Below are positions 1 to 6,619 of a stretch of DNA of 34,418 bases, one piece after another. The stretch is from assembly GCA_002923195.1 (NCBI GenBank), contig BDTH01000055.1, forward strand, positions 1 through 34,418. The letters are read 5' to 3'. This stretch comes from a bacterium BMS3Abin15. GTDB taxonomy: Bacteria > Patescibacteriota > Minisyncoccia > Moranbacterales > 2-12-FULL-40-10. The notes under the pieces were generated by a model that was given only the letters and a program-made list of their open reading frames with translations, had not been told where the DNA came from and did no database searches. How positions within the stretch are numbered: position 1 is the first letter of the stretch; every line of letters begins with the position of its first letter. The position numbers were made by a program, and so were the translations under genes.

Positions 1-251
1 TAGCCCAAAACTCAAACTCAATCCATACTGCACTCAGGCTACCAATAATAATGAATTTCCATTTGGCGTTGATTTTCCAGACCTCAACTTTAGCCGAAAT
101 TGGTTTTCTGAATATCCAAAACAGCAGTGTTGAAAGGCCAGCTATCACAATTCCGACTGCCGAGAAAATTGACACTGGATCGCTGGAAAGCGACCATAGC
201 CCTAAAGCAAGTATAGTCCAGGTGAAAAAAAAATATCTTAAATAATTTCAT
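1..251 (-). CDS. Partial multi-pass membrane protein, unknown function
   Basis: The minus strand carries an open frame from an ATG at 251-249 that runs off the left edge, so the C-terminus is missing. It begins MKLFKIFFFTW and has at least two hydrophobic stretches of membrane-helix length, roughly residues 4-20 and 27-45. A short basic loop with KVEVWKINAKWK follows, then a third hydrophobic segment ending IEFEFWA. I do not recognise the family. The frame begins 18 bases after the stop of the 66-aa gene upstream, so the two are probably co-transcribed. The plus-strand frame over the same bases lacks protein-like composition and looks like a shadow. Function is not assignable from this fragment. 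Confidence 0.6.
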
Positions 252-269
252 TTGATAACACTATGTCTA

Positions 270-470
270 TTATTCGCTCTGTCCGCCTGATTCTTTTTTC
301 TTTCTACACATACAGCCACCAGCGCCTAAAATTATTAATGCAGCTAGAATTGTAATCGCAATATTAGCCCAAGACGGGGCAGTCCATACTAAAACAATAA
401 TTAATATAGCTAGTAATGCCTTGCAATGACAAAATCCTGAATGTCCGCAACATGATTTTCCTTCTTCCAC
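270..470 (-). CDS. Small Cys-rich membrane protein, 66 aa
   Basis: Starts at GTG (470), with a strong AGGAGG ribosome binding site about 8 bases upstream that decides the start. The first 16 residues hold four cysteines and a His (CCGHSGFCHC), which could bind a metal. Two adjacent hydrophobic segments follow (about 19-34 and 36-50), then a GGCMCRKKK tail with two more cysteines and a charged end. The likely topology is a hairpin with both Cys-rich ends on the same face of the membrane. Small proteins of this style are frequent in CPR genomes, but I know no function. It lies just upstream of the partial membrane protein and may form an operon with it. Confidence 0.7.
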   Translation of the reverse strand: MEEGKSCCGHSGFCHCKALLAILIIVLVWTAPSWANIAITILAALIILGAGGCMCRKKKESGGQSE

Positions 471-525
471 TTTATAACACCTCCTTTCTTTTTTAGATAA
501 TTATTTAAATACTTATCTGGCTATT

Positions 526-626
526 GACCCCGTTAGAAATATGTTCATAACGTGCTGCAACTGGATAAAAATTTAAATAGTTCTCACAATTAGATTTCGT
601 GTTCTACGCAAATTTCTAACGGGGTT
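526..626. repeat. Inverted-repeat (MITE-like) element, ~100 bp
   Basis: The arms ACCCCGTTAGAAAT (527-540) and ATTTCTAACGGGGT (612-625) are perfect 14-bp inverted repeats around about 71 bp of AT-rich non-coding sequence. There is no ORF inside. It looks like a miniature inverted-repeat element or transposon remnant between divergent small genes. The right end contributes a TTGACC hexamer that may serve as the -35 box for the next gene. Confidence 0.6.
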
Positions 627-653
627 GACCTATTGCTTTAAAGGGACTAAGCT
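625..653 (+). promoter_or_regulatory. Possible promoter for the 69-aa gene
   Basis: TTGACC (625-630), a 17-bp spacer, then TAAGCT (648-653). The -10 box is weak. The -35 box overlaps the right end of the inverted-repeat element, which would make the element part of the gene's control region. Confidence 0.35.
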
Positions 654-717
654 TATATATTAATTATAGGCTAAAACAGCATAAAAATACAAATAAATAT
701 AAATTGGGAGGATTAAT

Positions 718-927
718 ATGAATTTAGGCACGTTGTCGTATGATAAATTAAGAATGCCGATGGACGATATTGCTGCAAGAAATGAGGAGATTAAAAGACG
801 TATAGCTCAGGGTTTTGGTGCTCCACTTGGATTTAACTGTAAAGTGTGCGAATTCGTGCCTTGCACCACGACGGAAGCCGCAACCCATATTATTGAACAC
901 GAACATAAAGGAGAAAAGCCAGCATAA
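718..927 (+). CDS. Small putative zinc-binding protein, 69 aa
   Basis: Starts at ATG 718, seven bases after a GGGAGG ribosome binding site. The N-terminal half is helical and charged (MDDIAARNEEIKRRIAQG). The C-terminal half has CKVCEF, another Cys (VPC), and then HIIEHEH near the end, giving a CxxC...HxxxHxH layout that could chelate zinc, as C2H2-type small domains do. I do not recognise the family, and no DNA-binding role is shown. It is followed immediately by a strong intrinsic terminator, so it is a monocistronic unit separate from prfA. A good ribosome binding site, a terminator and a structured motif make it very likely a real gene. Confidence 0.75.
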   Translation: MNLGTLSYDKLRMPMDDIAARNEEIKRRIAQGFGAPLGFNCKVCEFVPCTTTEAATHIIEHEHKGEKPA

Positions 928-945
928 ATAACAGCTACTGTCAAC

Positions 946-976
946 AACCCCATATATTATATGGGGTTTACTTTTT
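946..976 (+). terminator. Rho-independent terminator
   Basis: A perfect 10-bp stem AACCCCATAT / ATATGGGGTT with a 3-nt loop, followed by TTACTTTTTT. It lies 18 bases after the 69-aa gene and insulates it from prfA. Confidence 0.85.
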
Positions 977-981
977 TAAAG

Positions 982-1010
982 TTGACTCTAGTCCTTAAGC
1001 AGAGTAGGAT
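982..1010 (+). promoter_or_regulatory. Promoter for prfA-prmC
   Basis: TTGACT (982-987), a 17-bp spacer and TAGGAT (1005-1010). Transcription would start near 1017, only about 14 bases before the prfA ATG. No Shine-Dalgarno motif is visible in that short leader. Confidence 0.6.
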
Positions 1011-1030
1011 TATGTGTTAAAATATTAAGT

Positions 1031-2092
1031 ATGAAAAGCCAAATTGACGAGATAAAAAAAGAATACGAAGATATTCAAAAACAACTCGGTAATCCCGAGG
1101 TTGTTTCTGATACTCAGAAGATGGCTAAACTGGGAAAAAGGCAGGCAGAATTGGAAGATACCGTTAATCTAATTAACGAGCTGGAAAAGACAGAAAAGGA
1201 AATGAAAGAAAACGCTGAGATTATTAATACTGAAAAAGACGCCGAGGTAAAACAAATGGCGATGGATGAAAATGTTAAGTTATCCCAGAAAAAAGAAGAA
1301 CTAGGAAAAGAATTGGAAGTTAAATTAATTCCCAAAGATCCCAATGATTCAAAAGATGTCATTGTCGAAATTCGCGCTGGCGCTGGTGGAGACGAATCAG
1401 CCCTTTTTGCGGCTAACTTGTTTAGAATGTATTCTAAATTTGCTGAAAAGAGCGGCTGGAAAACTTCTATTATGAACTCTAGCAGAATCGGGATTGGCGG
1501 ATTTAAAGAAGTAATTTTTGAAATAAGCGGAACGGATGTTTTTTCTAAGATGAAACATGAATCTGGGGTTCATCGGGTTCAAAGAGTGCCTGAAACGGAA
1601 AAAATGGGAAGAGTGCACACTTCTACTGCCACCGTGGCTGTGCTTCCAGAAGCTGAAGAAGTGGAGCTTAAAATTGATCCTAAAGATTTGCGCATTGATA
1701 CTTACGCCTCCTCCGGCCCTGGCGGACAGTCGGTTAACACCACTAACAGCGCGGTGAGAATTACCCACATTCCCACTGATACGGTAGTATCCTGCCAAGA
1801 TGAAAAATCCCAGTTAAAAAACAGGGATAAGGCCATGAAGGTCCTGCGATCCCGTCTGCTTCAAGCTGAGCAGGAAAAACAAGCCAAAGAACTGGGAGAT
1901 GCCAGGCGAAGTCAGATTGGAACTGGCGACCGGAGTGAAAAAATTAGAACATATAACTTTCCGCAAGATCGCATAACTGACCACAGGATTAAAAAGAATT
2001 GGAGTAATATTGAAGGAATACTGGATGGTGATTTTAATGAAATAACTGAAGCATTGCAAGAAGAAGATCAGAAAATCAAAATGTCAAAATGA
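1031..2092 (+). CDS. prfA: Peptide chain release factor 1 (RF1)
   Basis: RF1 recognises UAA and UAG in the ribosomal A site and triggers release of the finished peptide. The 353-aa protein has the normal length. It has an N-terminal coiled-coil domain (about 1-100), the conserved RAGAGGDES segment (about 115-123), the PxT-type stop-codon recognition site as PET (187-189), and the catalytic GGQ at 231-233 in [10 protein letters not shown], whose Gln is the PrmC methylation site. The PxT type, rather than SPF, separates it from RF2. It overlaps prmC by ATGA (2089-2092), the classical pairing with the enzyme that modifies it. Its own stop is TGA, so UGA is probably not recoded and an RF2 should exist elsewhere. 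A consensus promoter lies just upstream, and the leader is very short without a clear ribosome binding site. Confidence 0.97.
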   Translation: MKSQIDEIKKEYEDIQKQLGNPEVVSDTQKMAKLGKRQAELEDTVNLINELEKTEKEMKENAEIINTEKDAEVKQMAMDENVKLSQKKEELGKELEVKLIPKDPNDSKDVIVEIRAGAGGDESALFAANLFRMYSKFAEKSGWKTSIMNSSRIGIGGFKEVIFEISGTDVFSKMKHESGVHRVQRVPETEKMGRVHTSTATVAVLPEAEEVELKIDPKDLRIDTYASSGPGGQSVNTTNSAVRITHIPTDTVVSCQDEKSQLKNRDKAMKVLRSRLLQAEQEKQAKELGDARRSQIGTGDRSEKIRTYNFPQDRITDHRIKKNWSNIEGILDGDFNEITEALQEEDQKIKMSK

Positions 2093-3030
2093 AAACAATA
2101 GAAGATATAATAAAAAAATATAAATCAAAGATTGATTACCTAGACCTAGAGATTATCATATCCCGCGCCATTAATAAGTCGCGGGAATTTGTTTTGGCGC
2201 ATCCGGAAAAAAGGCTAACACCAAATCAGAAATTAAGAATTGGGAATTATGCGATGAGAAGGATAAAACATGAGCCGTTGGCATATATTTTGGGAAACAA
2301 AGAATTCTACGGATTGGATTTTAAAGTTAATAAAAATACATTGATCCCCCGCCCGGAAACTGAACTATTAGTAGATGAGACATTAAAAGTGTTAAGTAAC
2401 TTGCCTGCCCGCCGCACTGGAGGGTTCAGTAATAAGTTCAGCAACACTTCTGTTGTTGATATTGGGACCGGATCGGGAAATATAATAATTTCCTTAGCAA
2501 AAAATTCCAAACAAAAAAGTGGGTGTTACGCGACCGATATCTCTGAAAAGGCTCTACGAGTTGCCAAACAGAACGCGAAACTACATAAAGTTTATGAAAA
2601 GATAAAATTCTTCAAATCAAGCTTGCTGGGAAACAAAAAGCTTCTTAACAATTTAACAATGAAGCAATGTAACAATTTAGTTATAGTTGCCAATCTCCCT
2701 TACCTCTCTGAAAAAATATATATGTTGTCCCCTGCTTCTGTAAAAAAATATGAACCTCAGTCTGCATTACTAAGTTCCAATAGAGGGTTGTTCCATTATG
2801 AAAAATTACTCAAACAACTTAAAAAACTACATACCACATACTACCCGCCCGCAACGCCTGAGCGTAGCGATGGCGGGCGGAGCATACCACATACCACATG
2901 CATATTAGAGATAAGTCCCGAACAAAAAACGAGATTAAATAAACTTATCAAACAACACTTCCCGAAACCCAAGGTGATCTTTAAAAAAGACCTGGCCAAA
3001 AAGTGGAGGGTTTGTATAATTACTTTATAA
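2089..3030 (+). CDS. prmC: RF1/RF2 glutamine methyltransferase, with repeat-derived insertions
   Basis: PrmC/HemK transfers a methyl group from S-adenosylmethionine to the GGQ glutamine of release factors. Visible are the N-terminal helical domain (1-80), [13 protein letters not shown] (about 85-97), the SAM-binding [10 protein letters not shown] (about 121-130), and NLPY where most bacteria have NPPY, as is usual in CPR lineages. At 313 aa it is longer than the typical ~280. The excess maps to three low-conservation stretches. [14 protein letters not shown] lies before the SAM motif, and a CNN-rich stretch from TAACAAT-like repeats lies before NLPY. The third, [20 protein letters not shown], is encoded by a GC-rich palindromic element (2844-2880). 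All keep the frame, so the enzyme is probably intact. Translation is coupled to prfA through the ATGA overlap. Confidence 0.95.
   Translation: MKTIEDIIKKYKSKIDYLDLEIIISRAINKSREFVLAHPEKRLTPNQKLRIGNYAMRRIKHEPLAYILGNKEFYGLDFKVNKNTLIPRPETELLVDETLKVLSNLPARRTGGFSNKFSNTSVVDIGTGSGNIIISLAKNSKQKSGCYATDISEKALRVAKQNAKLHKVYEKIKFFKSSLLGNKKLLNNLTMKQCNNLVIVANLPYLSEKIYMLSPASVKKYEPQSALLSSNRGLFHYEKLLKQLKKLHTTYYPPATPERSDGGRSIPHTTCILEISPEQKTRLNKLIKQHFPKPKVIFKKDLAKKWRVCIITL
2844..2880. repeat. Palindromic element inside prmC
   Basis: CCCGCCCGCAACGCC pairs imperfectly with GGCGGGCGG around GAGCGTAGCGAT. The same core, GGAGCGTAGCGATGGCG, recurs at 26731-26748 in a GT4 gene. Heptamer-like ACCACAT sequences flank the prmC copy on both sides. 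It is translated in frame as [12 protein letters not shown]. Confidence 0.7.
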
Positions 3031-3038
3031 ATACCAAA

Positions 3039-3058
3039 ATCCCGCCATAAAGCGGGAT
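3039..3058. terminator. Hairpin between convergent prmC and the Lys-rich gene
   Basis: ATCCCGC and GCGGGAT flank a 5-6 nt loop. On the minus strand it is followed by TTTTGG, and on the plus strand by CTTAGTT. It probably acts as a weak bidirectional terminator. Confidence 0.5.
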
Positions 3059-3124
3059 CTTAGTTAATACTTGGGCTTAACATCAGTCTAATGTCAAGCC
3101 GAAAAAAGAAAATTTAATTAAAAA

Positions 3125-3235
3125 CTATTTTTTCTTCTTCCTTTTTTTAGCTTTTTTCTTAGTAGCTCTTTTCTTGGTAGCTTTCTTTTTAGTTCCTTTT
3201 TTCTTAGCAGCTTTCTTTTTTTTCTTTTTTGCCAT
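3125..3235 (-). CDS. 36-aa lysine/alanine-rich basic protein (histone H1-tail-like)
   Basis: The ATG at 3235-3233 is preceded by a near-perfect GGAGGTGA ribosome binding site, which makes this short frame convincing. The product is almost only Lys, Ala, Thr, Arg and Gly: it starts MAKKKKKKAAKKKGT and ends AKKRKKKK before TAG at 3127-3125. About two thirds of the residues are Lys or Arg. The composition matches bacterial histone-H1-like tails that bind DNA or RNA without a fixed fold, so a nucleoid- or RNA-binding role is a reasonable inference but unproven. The 94-aa hydrophobic frame on the other strand is its shadow. A small hairpin (about 3264-3283, CTTCG/CGAAG) sits in its leader. Confidence 0.75.
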   Translation of the reverse strand: MAKKKKKKAAKKKGTKKKATKKRATKKKAKKRKKKK

Positions 3236-3678
3236 TTTACTTCACCTCCTTCTATTGTTTCTTCCTTCGACATATCGCCGAAGAAAAAAATTATTAAAAC
3301 TTATTTTTACCTGCCCCGCGATCTCACCTTGGCGGGGTTTTGAACTTTCTATATTTTTATTACAACAAGAACTTTGCAAAATTTCAAGTTTATATTCTAA
3401 TTATACAACATATTTTTTAAAAATCAATGCAAAAAAGTTATCCACAGCGCAAAAATAGAAAAAATTTCTATTTTTTAAATTCTAAAAGCTACACCCTAAA
3501 TTATAAACAATATCAAGATTCAAATTTAAAAAATTTAAAACGTTTTTAGTATTGAGATTTATAATTTTATATTTGCTTAGTATTTCGTGCTTAGGATTTC
3601 GAGTTTATAAAAATTTTGCATGCCAAGCCTGCGAAATTTTTAGTATTTATTACACCAAAAATATATACTTTTGTCTAG
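3236..3678. other. Gene-free AT-rich interval
   Basis: I see no supportable gene. It holds a GC hairpin (about 3313-3338, CCCCGC/GCGGGG then TTTT). There is one perfect DnaA-box-like TTATCCACA (3438-3446). A degenerate run of TTAGTATT/TTAGGATT heptamer-like units lies around 3580-3605, and a long inverted repeat AAAATTTTGCA / TGCGAAATTTT at 3610-3640. Only one DnaA-type box is seen, so I do not call an origin. Confidence 0.5.
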
Positions 3679-3707
3679 TTGACGCTGGGAAACGGCTAGG
3701 CTAAAAT
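3679..3707 (+). promoter_or_regulatory. Promoter for the 203-aa anchored protein
   Basis: TTGACG (3679-3684), a 17-bp spacer and TAAAAT (3702-3707). The transcript would have a leader of about 140 nt. This contains a TACTTTAAAAAGTA palindrome (about 3784-3797) and a CCCCG/CGGGG hairpin (about 3804-3831). Confidence 0.65.
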
Positions 3708-3854
3708 TGTTAGACAGGTCACAGAATCGATTACCCAATAATCAATATCGGATCGATCTGTATTCGAGCTTCAATCAGAAGCCGTACTTTAAAAAGTAAC
3801 TTCCCCGTTTTTTTCAATAAAGATCGGGGTAAACTAGAAAGGAAGGTGACGTAA

Positions 3855-4466
3855 ATGGAAGAAAATACCCAGGGCAATGTAGATAATGCAAAAAGATGGT
3901 TACAGGATAATCTTCGGATTATCATCAGCATTGTAATCGTAGTAGCCATCGCTGGAGGAATCTACTCTTACTCAAAACGTTCGCAAGCTCCCGTTGTTAG
4001 TGAGGAAGCAGGCATTGAGAAACAGGCAATTGACGACACAGACTTACTAATGACCGACGAGGCTGGCGAAATTAATGGAGGTGAAGTGACTGAAGAGACA
4101 GGAGAAGCTGTCCAGCAAGAAGAAGCCCCCCAAGAACAAGTTACATCTGCTGCTACCAGCAATGAAACAGACGGGTCATTCATCGAGACAGCTGGAGCTG
4201 GAGATGGCAGAACTCATTTAGCTCGCAGAGCGCTAGCGAACTATCTGGAAAAAAATCCTGATTCCGAATTAAAAGCCGAACACAAAATCTATATAGAGGA
4301 TTACTTGCGTAAAAAGGTAGATTTCCAGGGAAGAGTATTTGTAGGAACTTCAGTGGAATTTTCAAAAGATTTGATCCAAGAAGCAATCGGAGAAGCTAAG
4401 GGATTGAATGATGCGCAGATTAAAAATCTGCAGAAGTACACAGTTCTAGCACCGTCATTATCTTGA
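3855..4466 (+). CDS. Membrane-anchored conserved CPR protein, 203 aa
   Basis: GGAAGGTGA lies a few bases upstream of the ATG at 3855. Residues 1-18 are polar and probably cytoplasmic, and 20-40 (LRIIISIVIVVAIAGGIYSY) form one membrane anchor. An acidic, Glu/Thr-rich linker (about 48-110) is followed by a conserved C-terminal domain with GDGRTHLARRALANYL, HKIYIEDYLRKKV and an amphipathic end. From memory, this LARRAL...IYIEDYL domain recurs in CPR proteins of unknown function. The single anchor and acidic linker suggest that the C-terminal domain is displayed outside the membrane. It has its own promoter and is followed by a cluster of terminator hairpins, so it is monocistronic. No enzymatic motif is visible. 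Confidence 0.8.
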   Translation: MEENTQGNVDNAKRWLQDNLRIIISIVIVVAIAGGIYSYSKRSQAPVVSEEAGIEKQAIDDTDLLMTDEAGEINGGEVTEETGEAVQQEEAPQEQVTSAATSNETDGSFIETAGAGDGRTHLARRALANYLEKNPDSELKAEHKIYIEDYLRKKVDFQGRVFVGTSVEFSKDLIQEAIGEAKGLNDAQIKNLQKYTVLAPSLS

Positions 4467-4490
4467 TGCCTTAAAGAATCATCGATACAA

Positions 4491-4620
4491 ATCCCGCAAT
4501 TCTTAGCGGGATAAACCCCGCCATTTCAGCGGGACAGGCAGAAACAAAAAAATCCGCTGTTCTTTGTTCTAGTAATATAAATTACTTTTCGATAGCCCCG
4601 CCATTTCAGCGGGACAGGCA
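4491..4620 (+). repeat. Hairpin cluster with two 25-bp direct repeats
   Basis: ATCCCGC/GCGGGAT (4491-4512) is followed by two identical 25-bp units with CCCCGCC ATTTCA GCGGG, at 4516-4540 and 4596-4620, 80 bp apart. Each unit is itself a small hairpin. The region lies directly downstream of the 203-aa gene and probably contributes to termination. Confidence 0.65.
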
Positions 4621-4621
4621 A

Positions 4622-4650
4622 AACCCCGCAACCGCGGGGTTTTGCGTTTT
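4622..4650 (+). terminator. Rho-independent terminator
   Basis: An 8-bp stem AACCCCGC / GCGGGGTT with an AACC loop, followed by TTTGCGTTTTT. It is the last of the hairpins after the 203-aa gene. Confidence 0.75.
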
Positions 4651-4661
4651 TATGAAAATAA

Positions 4662-4716
4662 AAATAAAAGACCCCCTCAAACTTCTGCAAGATTTTGCAA
4701 AAATTCAAGAGGGTCA
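4662..4716 (-). terminator. Terminator of the 216-aa gene
   Basis: On the minus strand GACCCTC pairs with GAGGGGGTC around an inner TGCAA/TTGCA hairpin. A TTTTATTTTTATTTT tract follows. It lies about 30 bases after the 216-aa gene. Confidence 0.75.
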
Positions 4717-4746
4717 AAGTGTCAAAGAATCAAAGATTCAAAAGAT

Positions 4747-5397
4747 CTAAGATTCAGAGGAATTGCGGGAGAACACCCGGCGGCCATAGTACCGCTCACG
4801 CGGAGTCCCAACGGAGCAAGCATCCACGCTCCAGCCGACGCCACCCCAGTCGCAGCGGACCGCGCCCAGCACACCGTTTACATCGTGGATATAGAAAATA
4901 TTGGCGTATCCGTTAGTAGGCAGTGCGCCTTTTTCGCCATTCGGCTGCATTTCCATAAGGGCGAACATTTCAGCGAGGGTGGTTTCCGCTTTTTTTTCTC
5001 CGCCCAGTTCGGCGATGATTGGCTTATCAGCCGAACTTTTCCGCAGTTTGTGGTAGCGGAGAGTGGTTTCAGGAATTGCTTTTTCTGTTTTGCCAAGGAA
5101 ATTTTTCCGGAAGTCATCGCCAAGGTAAGAGATTTTCACTTTCGTCTTCCTGCTTGTGTCGACAATGAAGTTATCCTTGGCAACGAACTTTTTGGTGATT
5201 GCCGGAATAATGATTGTGCCAATAAATTCCAGCGATTTAATCTGAACGATTTTGGCATTACCAAGCACAACCTGTCGAACATGGGTAAGGACATTGCCCT
5301 CGCTCAGCTTTTTTATTTCAGCGTTTGTCCAATCACCGCGTCTGAACGCGGATTTTAATTCTCCTGCTTGGTCAACATCGAGCATTAAATCACTCAT
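4747..5397 (-). CDS. Conserved CPR hypothetical protein, 216 aa
   Basis: I start it at ATG 5397 (MSDLMLDVDQAGELK), because AGGAGG sits five to six bases upstream. The longer frame would begin at 5511, inside the -10 box of a consensus promoter. The N-terminal part (ELKSAFRRGDWTNAEIKKLSEG) is helical and charged. The C-terminus (DVNGVLGAVRCDWGGVGWSVDACSV, then YYGRRVFSRN) is a Trp/Gly-rich beta-like module. From memory, proteins with this ELK..RRG..TNAEIKKL start and VFSRN end are common and often multi-copy in CPR genomes, with no known function. It has a private promoter, a leader of about 105 nt and its own terminator. Confidence 0.8.
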   Translation of the reverse strand: MSDLMLDVDQAGELKSAFRRGDWTNAEIKKLSEGNVLTHVRQVVLGNAKIVQIKSLEFIGTIIIPAITKKFVAKDNFIVDTSRKTKVKISYLGDDFRKNFLGKTEKAIPETTLRYHKLRKSSADKPIIAELGGEKKAETTLAEMFALMEMQPNGEKGALPTNGYANIFYIHDVNGVLGAVRCDWGGVGWSVDACSVGTPRERYYGRRVFSRNSSES

Positions 5398-5509
5398 AGT
5401 TGCCTCCTTTTGCAACAGTGTTTTTGCAAACATGTTGCTATTTTTGAAATTTATACTGCTAAAAGCAGTATTTGTTAAGTTGCAATCGCCCGTTTTAAGA
5501 CGATGCTCC

Positions 5510-5538
5510 ATTATATATCAAAACGCGGAAAAAGTCAA
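5510..5538 (-). promoter_or_regulatory. Consensus sigma-70-type promoter
   Basis: On the minus strand TTGACT (5538-5533), a 17-bp spacer and TATAAT (5515-5510). It drives the 216-aa gene and gives a leader of about 105 nt containing an ATACTGCT/AGCAGTAT hairpin. Confidence 0.8.
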
Positions 5539-5565
5539 TAGTTGGTTTTTGGCTTAAATACGGCA

Positions 5566-5602
5566 AATTTAACGGCTAACACGACGTTCTAGCCGTTAAA
5601 TT
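5566..5602. repeat. Perfect 12-bp inverted repeat
   Basis: AATTTAACGGCT (5566-5577) and AGCCGTTAAATT (5591-5602) flank a 13-nt loop. It is the first of three stacked inverted repeats in a gene-free stretch of about 220 bp. Confidence 0.7.
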
Positions 5603-5655
5603 ACCCGGTAACGATTCGGCCACTACAATCTTAAAATACGTTACGACAATAAGCT

Positions 5656-5700
5656 ACGACTGCGTAAAAGCGACGTGGTCGCCACGCGACTTTACGTCGT
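5656..5700. repeat. Long imperfect hairpin, GC-rich
   Basis: ACGAC/GTCGT outside, CGTAAA/TTTACG in the middle and CGTGG/CCACG at the tip around TCG. The motif is markedly more GC-rich than its surroundings. It has no coding content and no poly-T, so it is not a simple terminator. Confidence 0.6.
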
Positions 5701-5737
5701 GAGTTAATGGAATAATAAAAGTTGCTTATAAATCTCT

Positions 5738-5760
5738 ACTTGGAAGTTCGACTTCCAAGT
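5738..5760. terminator. Hairpin at the 3' end of the DUF192 gene
   Basis: ACTTGGAAGT / ACTTCCAAGT with a TCG loop, a perfect 10-bp stem four bases beyond the DUF192 stop. There is no T-run directly after it, so it may protect the 3' end of the mRNA rather than terminate strongly. Confidence 0.55.
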
Positions 5761-5764
5761 GGGC

Positions 5765-6205
5765 TTACTTAACAATAACTTTATCCCCTTCTTTAATTCC
5801 ATACTCGTCAGTCATTCCGGCATTAATTTCCAATACCCTGTTGGCTTCTATGTCAGAATTAATGCTTCCTTTGAAATTGTAAGAAATATTTTTAACTATA
5901 TAAACTATTTTGTCGCCCGAAATCCAAATTATATCCAGCGGAAAATTCATATCTTTCATCCAAAAAGAATACTTTTCTTTTTCGGGAAACTCAAAAAGCA
6001 TCCCGCAGGAATCACATAAACTTTCTCTTTCTCCCAATCCCTTAGCTCTTTCTTGGGCATCGTTTACAATTTCAACCCTAAGCTCGTGCTTATTAATGGA
6101 AACTATTTTGTCTTTATTCTCCGGCATCGGCGACTTCTGCAAGAACAAATAAAAAACGCCACCTGCTAAAATGATTAAAACTAAGATTATAATTATTTTT
6201 TTCAT
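5765..6205 (-). CDS. DUF192 family membrane-anchored protein, 146 aa
   Basis: A hydrophobic N-terminal anchor or signal (residues 3-21) leads into a DUF192 domain. Hallmarks are the ERAKGLGERESL segment, GMLFEFPEKEKYSFWMKDMNFPLDIIWI, and the closing LEINAGMTDEYGIKEGDKV. The family is a small beta-barrel-like domain of unresolved function, found across bacteria and archaea, often exported or membrane-tethered. Length is normal. It begins 21 bases after a 39-aa basic ORF and is the last gene of a minus-strand run of short genes downstream of the S51 peptidase. No Shine-Dalgarno motif is visible. The family assignment is secure, but the role is unknown. Confidence 0.9.
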   Translation of the reverse strand: MKKIIIILVLIILAGGVFYLFLQKSPMPENKDKIVSINKHELRVEIVNDAQERAKGLGERESLCDSCGMLFEFPEKEKYSFWMKDMNFPLDIIWISGDKIVYIVKNISYNFKGSINSDIEANRVLEINAGMTDEYGIKEGDKVIVK

Positions 6206-6226
6206 CAGATATCTACATAGTTTATG

Positions 6227-6346
6227 CTATTTTTTTCTCGCTTTTTTTACAACGATTTCTTTAATTTTAAAAACACTTTTTCCCGAAACTTTCATTTTCG
6301 GTTTCTTTTTAATTTCGCGTTTTTCAGCTTTTATAGAACGCTTCAT
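6227..6346 (-). CDS. Small basic protein, 39 aa
   Basis: The ATG is at 6346-6344 and TAG at 6229-6227. The product starts MKRSIKAEKREIKKKPKMK and ends VVKKARKK, with nearly half its residues Lys or Arg. It fills the gap between the 86-aa gene (12 bases upstream) and the DUF192 gene (21 bases downstream), which supports it as a real operon member. Its Shine-Dalgarno motif is poor (GTAGTGGT). The plus-strand frames over the same bases are Phe-rich shadows. A nucleic-acid or ribosome contact is plausible from composition, but I do not recognise the protein. Confidence 0.5.
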   Translation of the reverse strand: MKRSIKAEKREIKKKPKMKVSGKSVFKIKEIVVKKARKK

Positions 6347-6358
6347 ACCACTACAAAA

Positions 6359-6619
6359 TTAATTAAATCCGTAAAAATTCTTGCCCAGGCAATATGTTTG
6401 ATCTGAGATCTCTCTGTTCATTTCATAATGGAAGCTGAATGGATATTTAAAAGCAATATTGCCATCTGGCGCATTTTTTAATAAAAAATTATTAGAAGAT
6501 ATTTGAAAGCCCGCGCATCCCTTTCCCAATGGACTGACGCCTGCCGGCCCTTCAATAAATATGTCAAGTAATATCAGAAACACAATTATAAATGCAATGA
6601 CTACCAATAATTTTTTCAT
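6359..6619 (-). CDS. Small secreted or anchored protein, 86 aa
   Basis: It overlaps the S51 peptidase gene by ATGA (6616-6619), so the two are translationally coupled. The N-terminus (KKLLVVIAFIIVFLILLDIF) is one strong hydrophobic anchor or signal sequence. The remaining ~65 residues are extracytoplasmic in that model and contain two cysteines (GKGCAGF and TYCLG) that could form a disulfide. No family is recognised. Coupling to a peptidase-like gene may mean a shared pathway, but nothing shows this directly. Confidence 0.65.
   Translation of the reverse strand: MKKLLVVIAFIIVFLILLDIFIEGPAGVSPLGKGCAGFQISSNNFLLKNAPDGNIAFKYPFSFHYEMNREISDQTYCLGKNFYGFN

Noticed and set aside
1031-3030. UGA recoding as in Gracilibacteria/Absconditabacteria
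   Set aside because: TGA serves as the stop of prfA and other genes, and the conserved proteins read through without in-frame TGA.
3438-3446. Perfect DnaA box TTATCCACA in an AT-rich gene-free region, possible oriC
   Set aside because: Only one clear box, no dnaA/dnaN/rpmH/parAB nearby, and single boxes occur by chance in AT-rich DNA.
3174-3458. 94-aa Phe/Leu-rich plus-strand ORF that looks like a membrane protein
   Set aside because: Antisense of the Lys-rich 36-aa gene, whose poly-AAA codons read as Phe; no ribosome binding site on the plus strand.
5398-5511. N-terminal extension of the 216-aa protein from ATG 5511
   Set aside because: This ATG overlaps the -10 box of the promoter, and ATG 5397 has an AGGAGG ribosome binding site.
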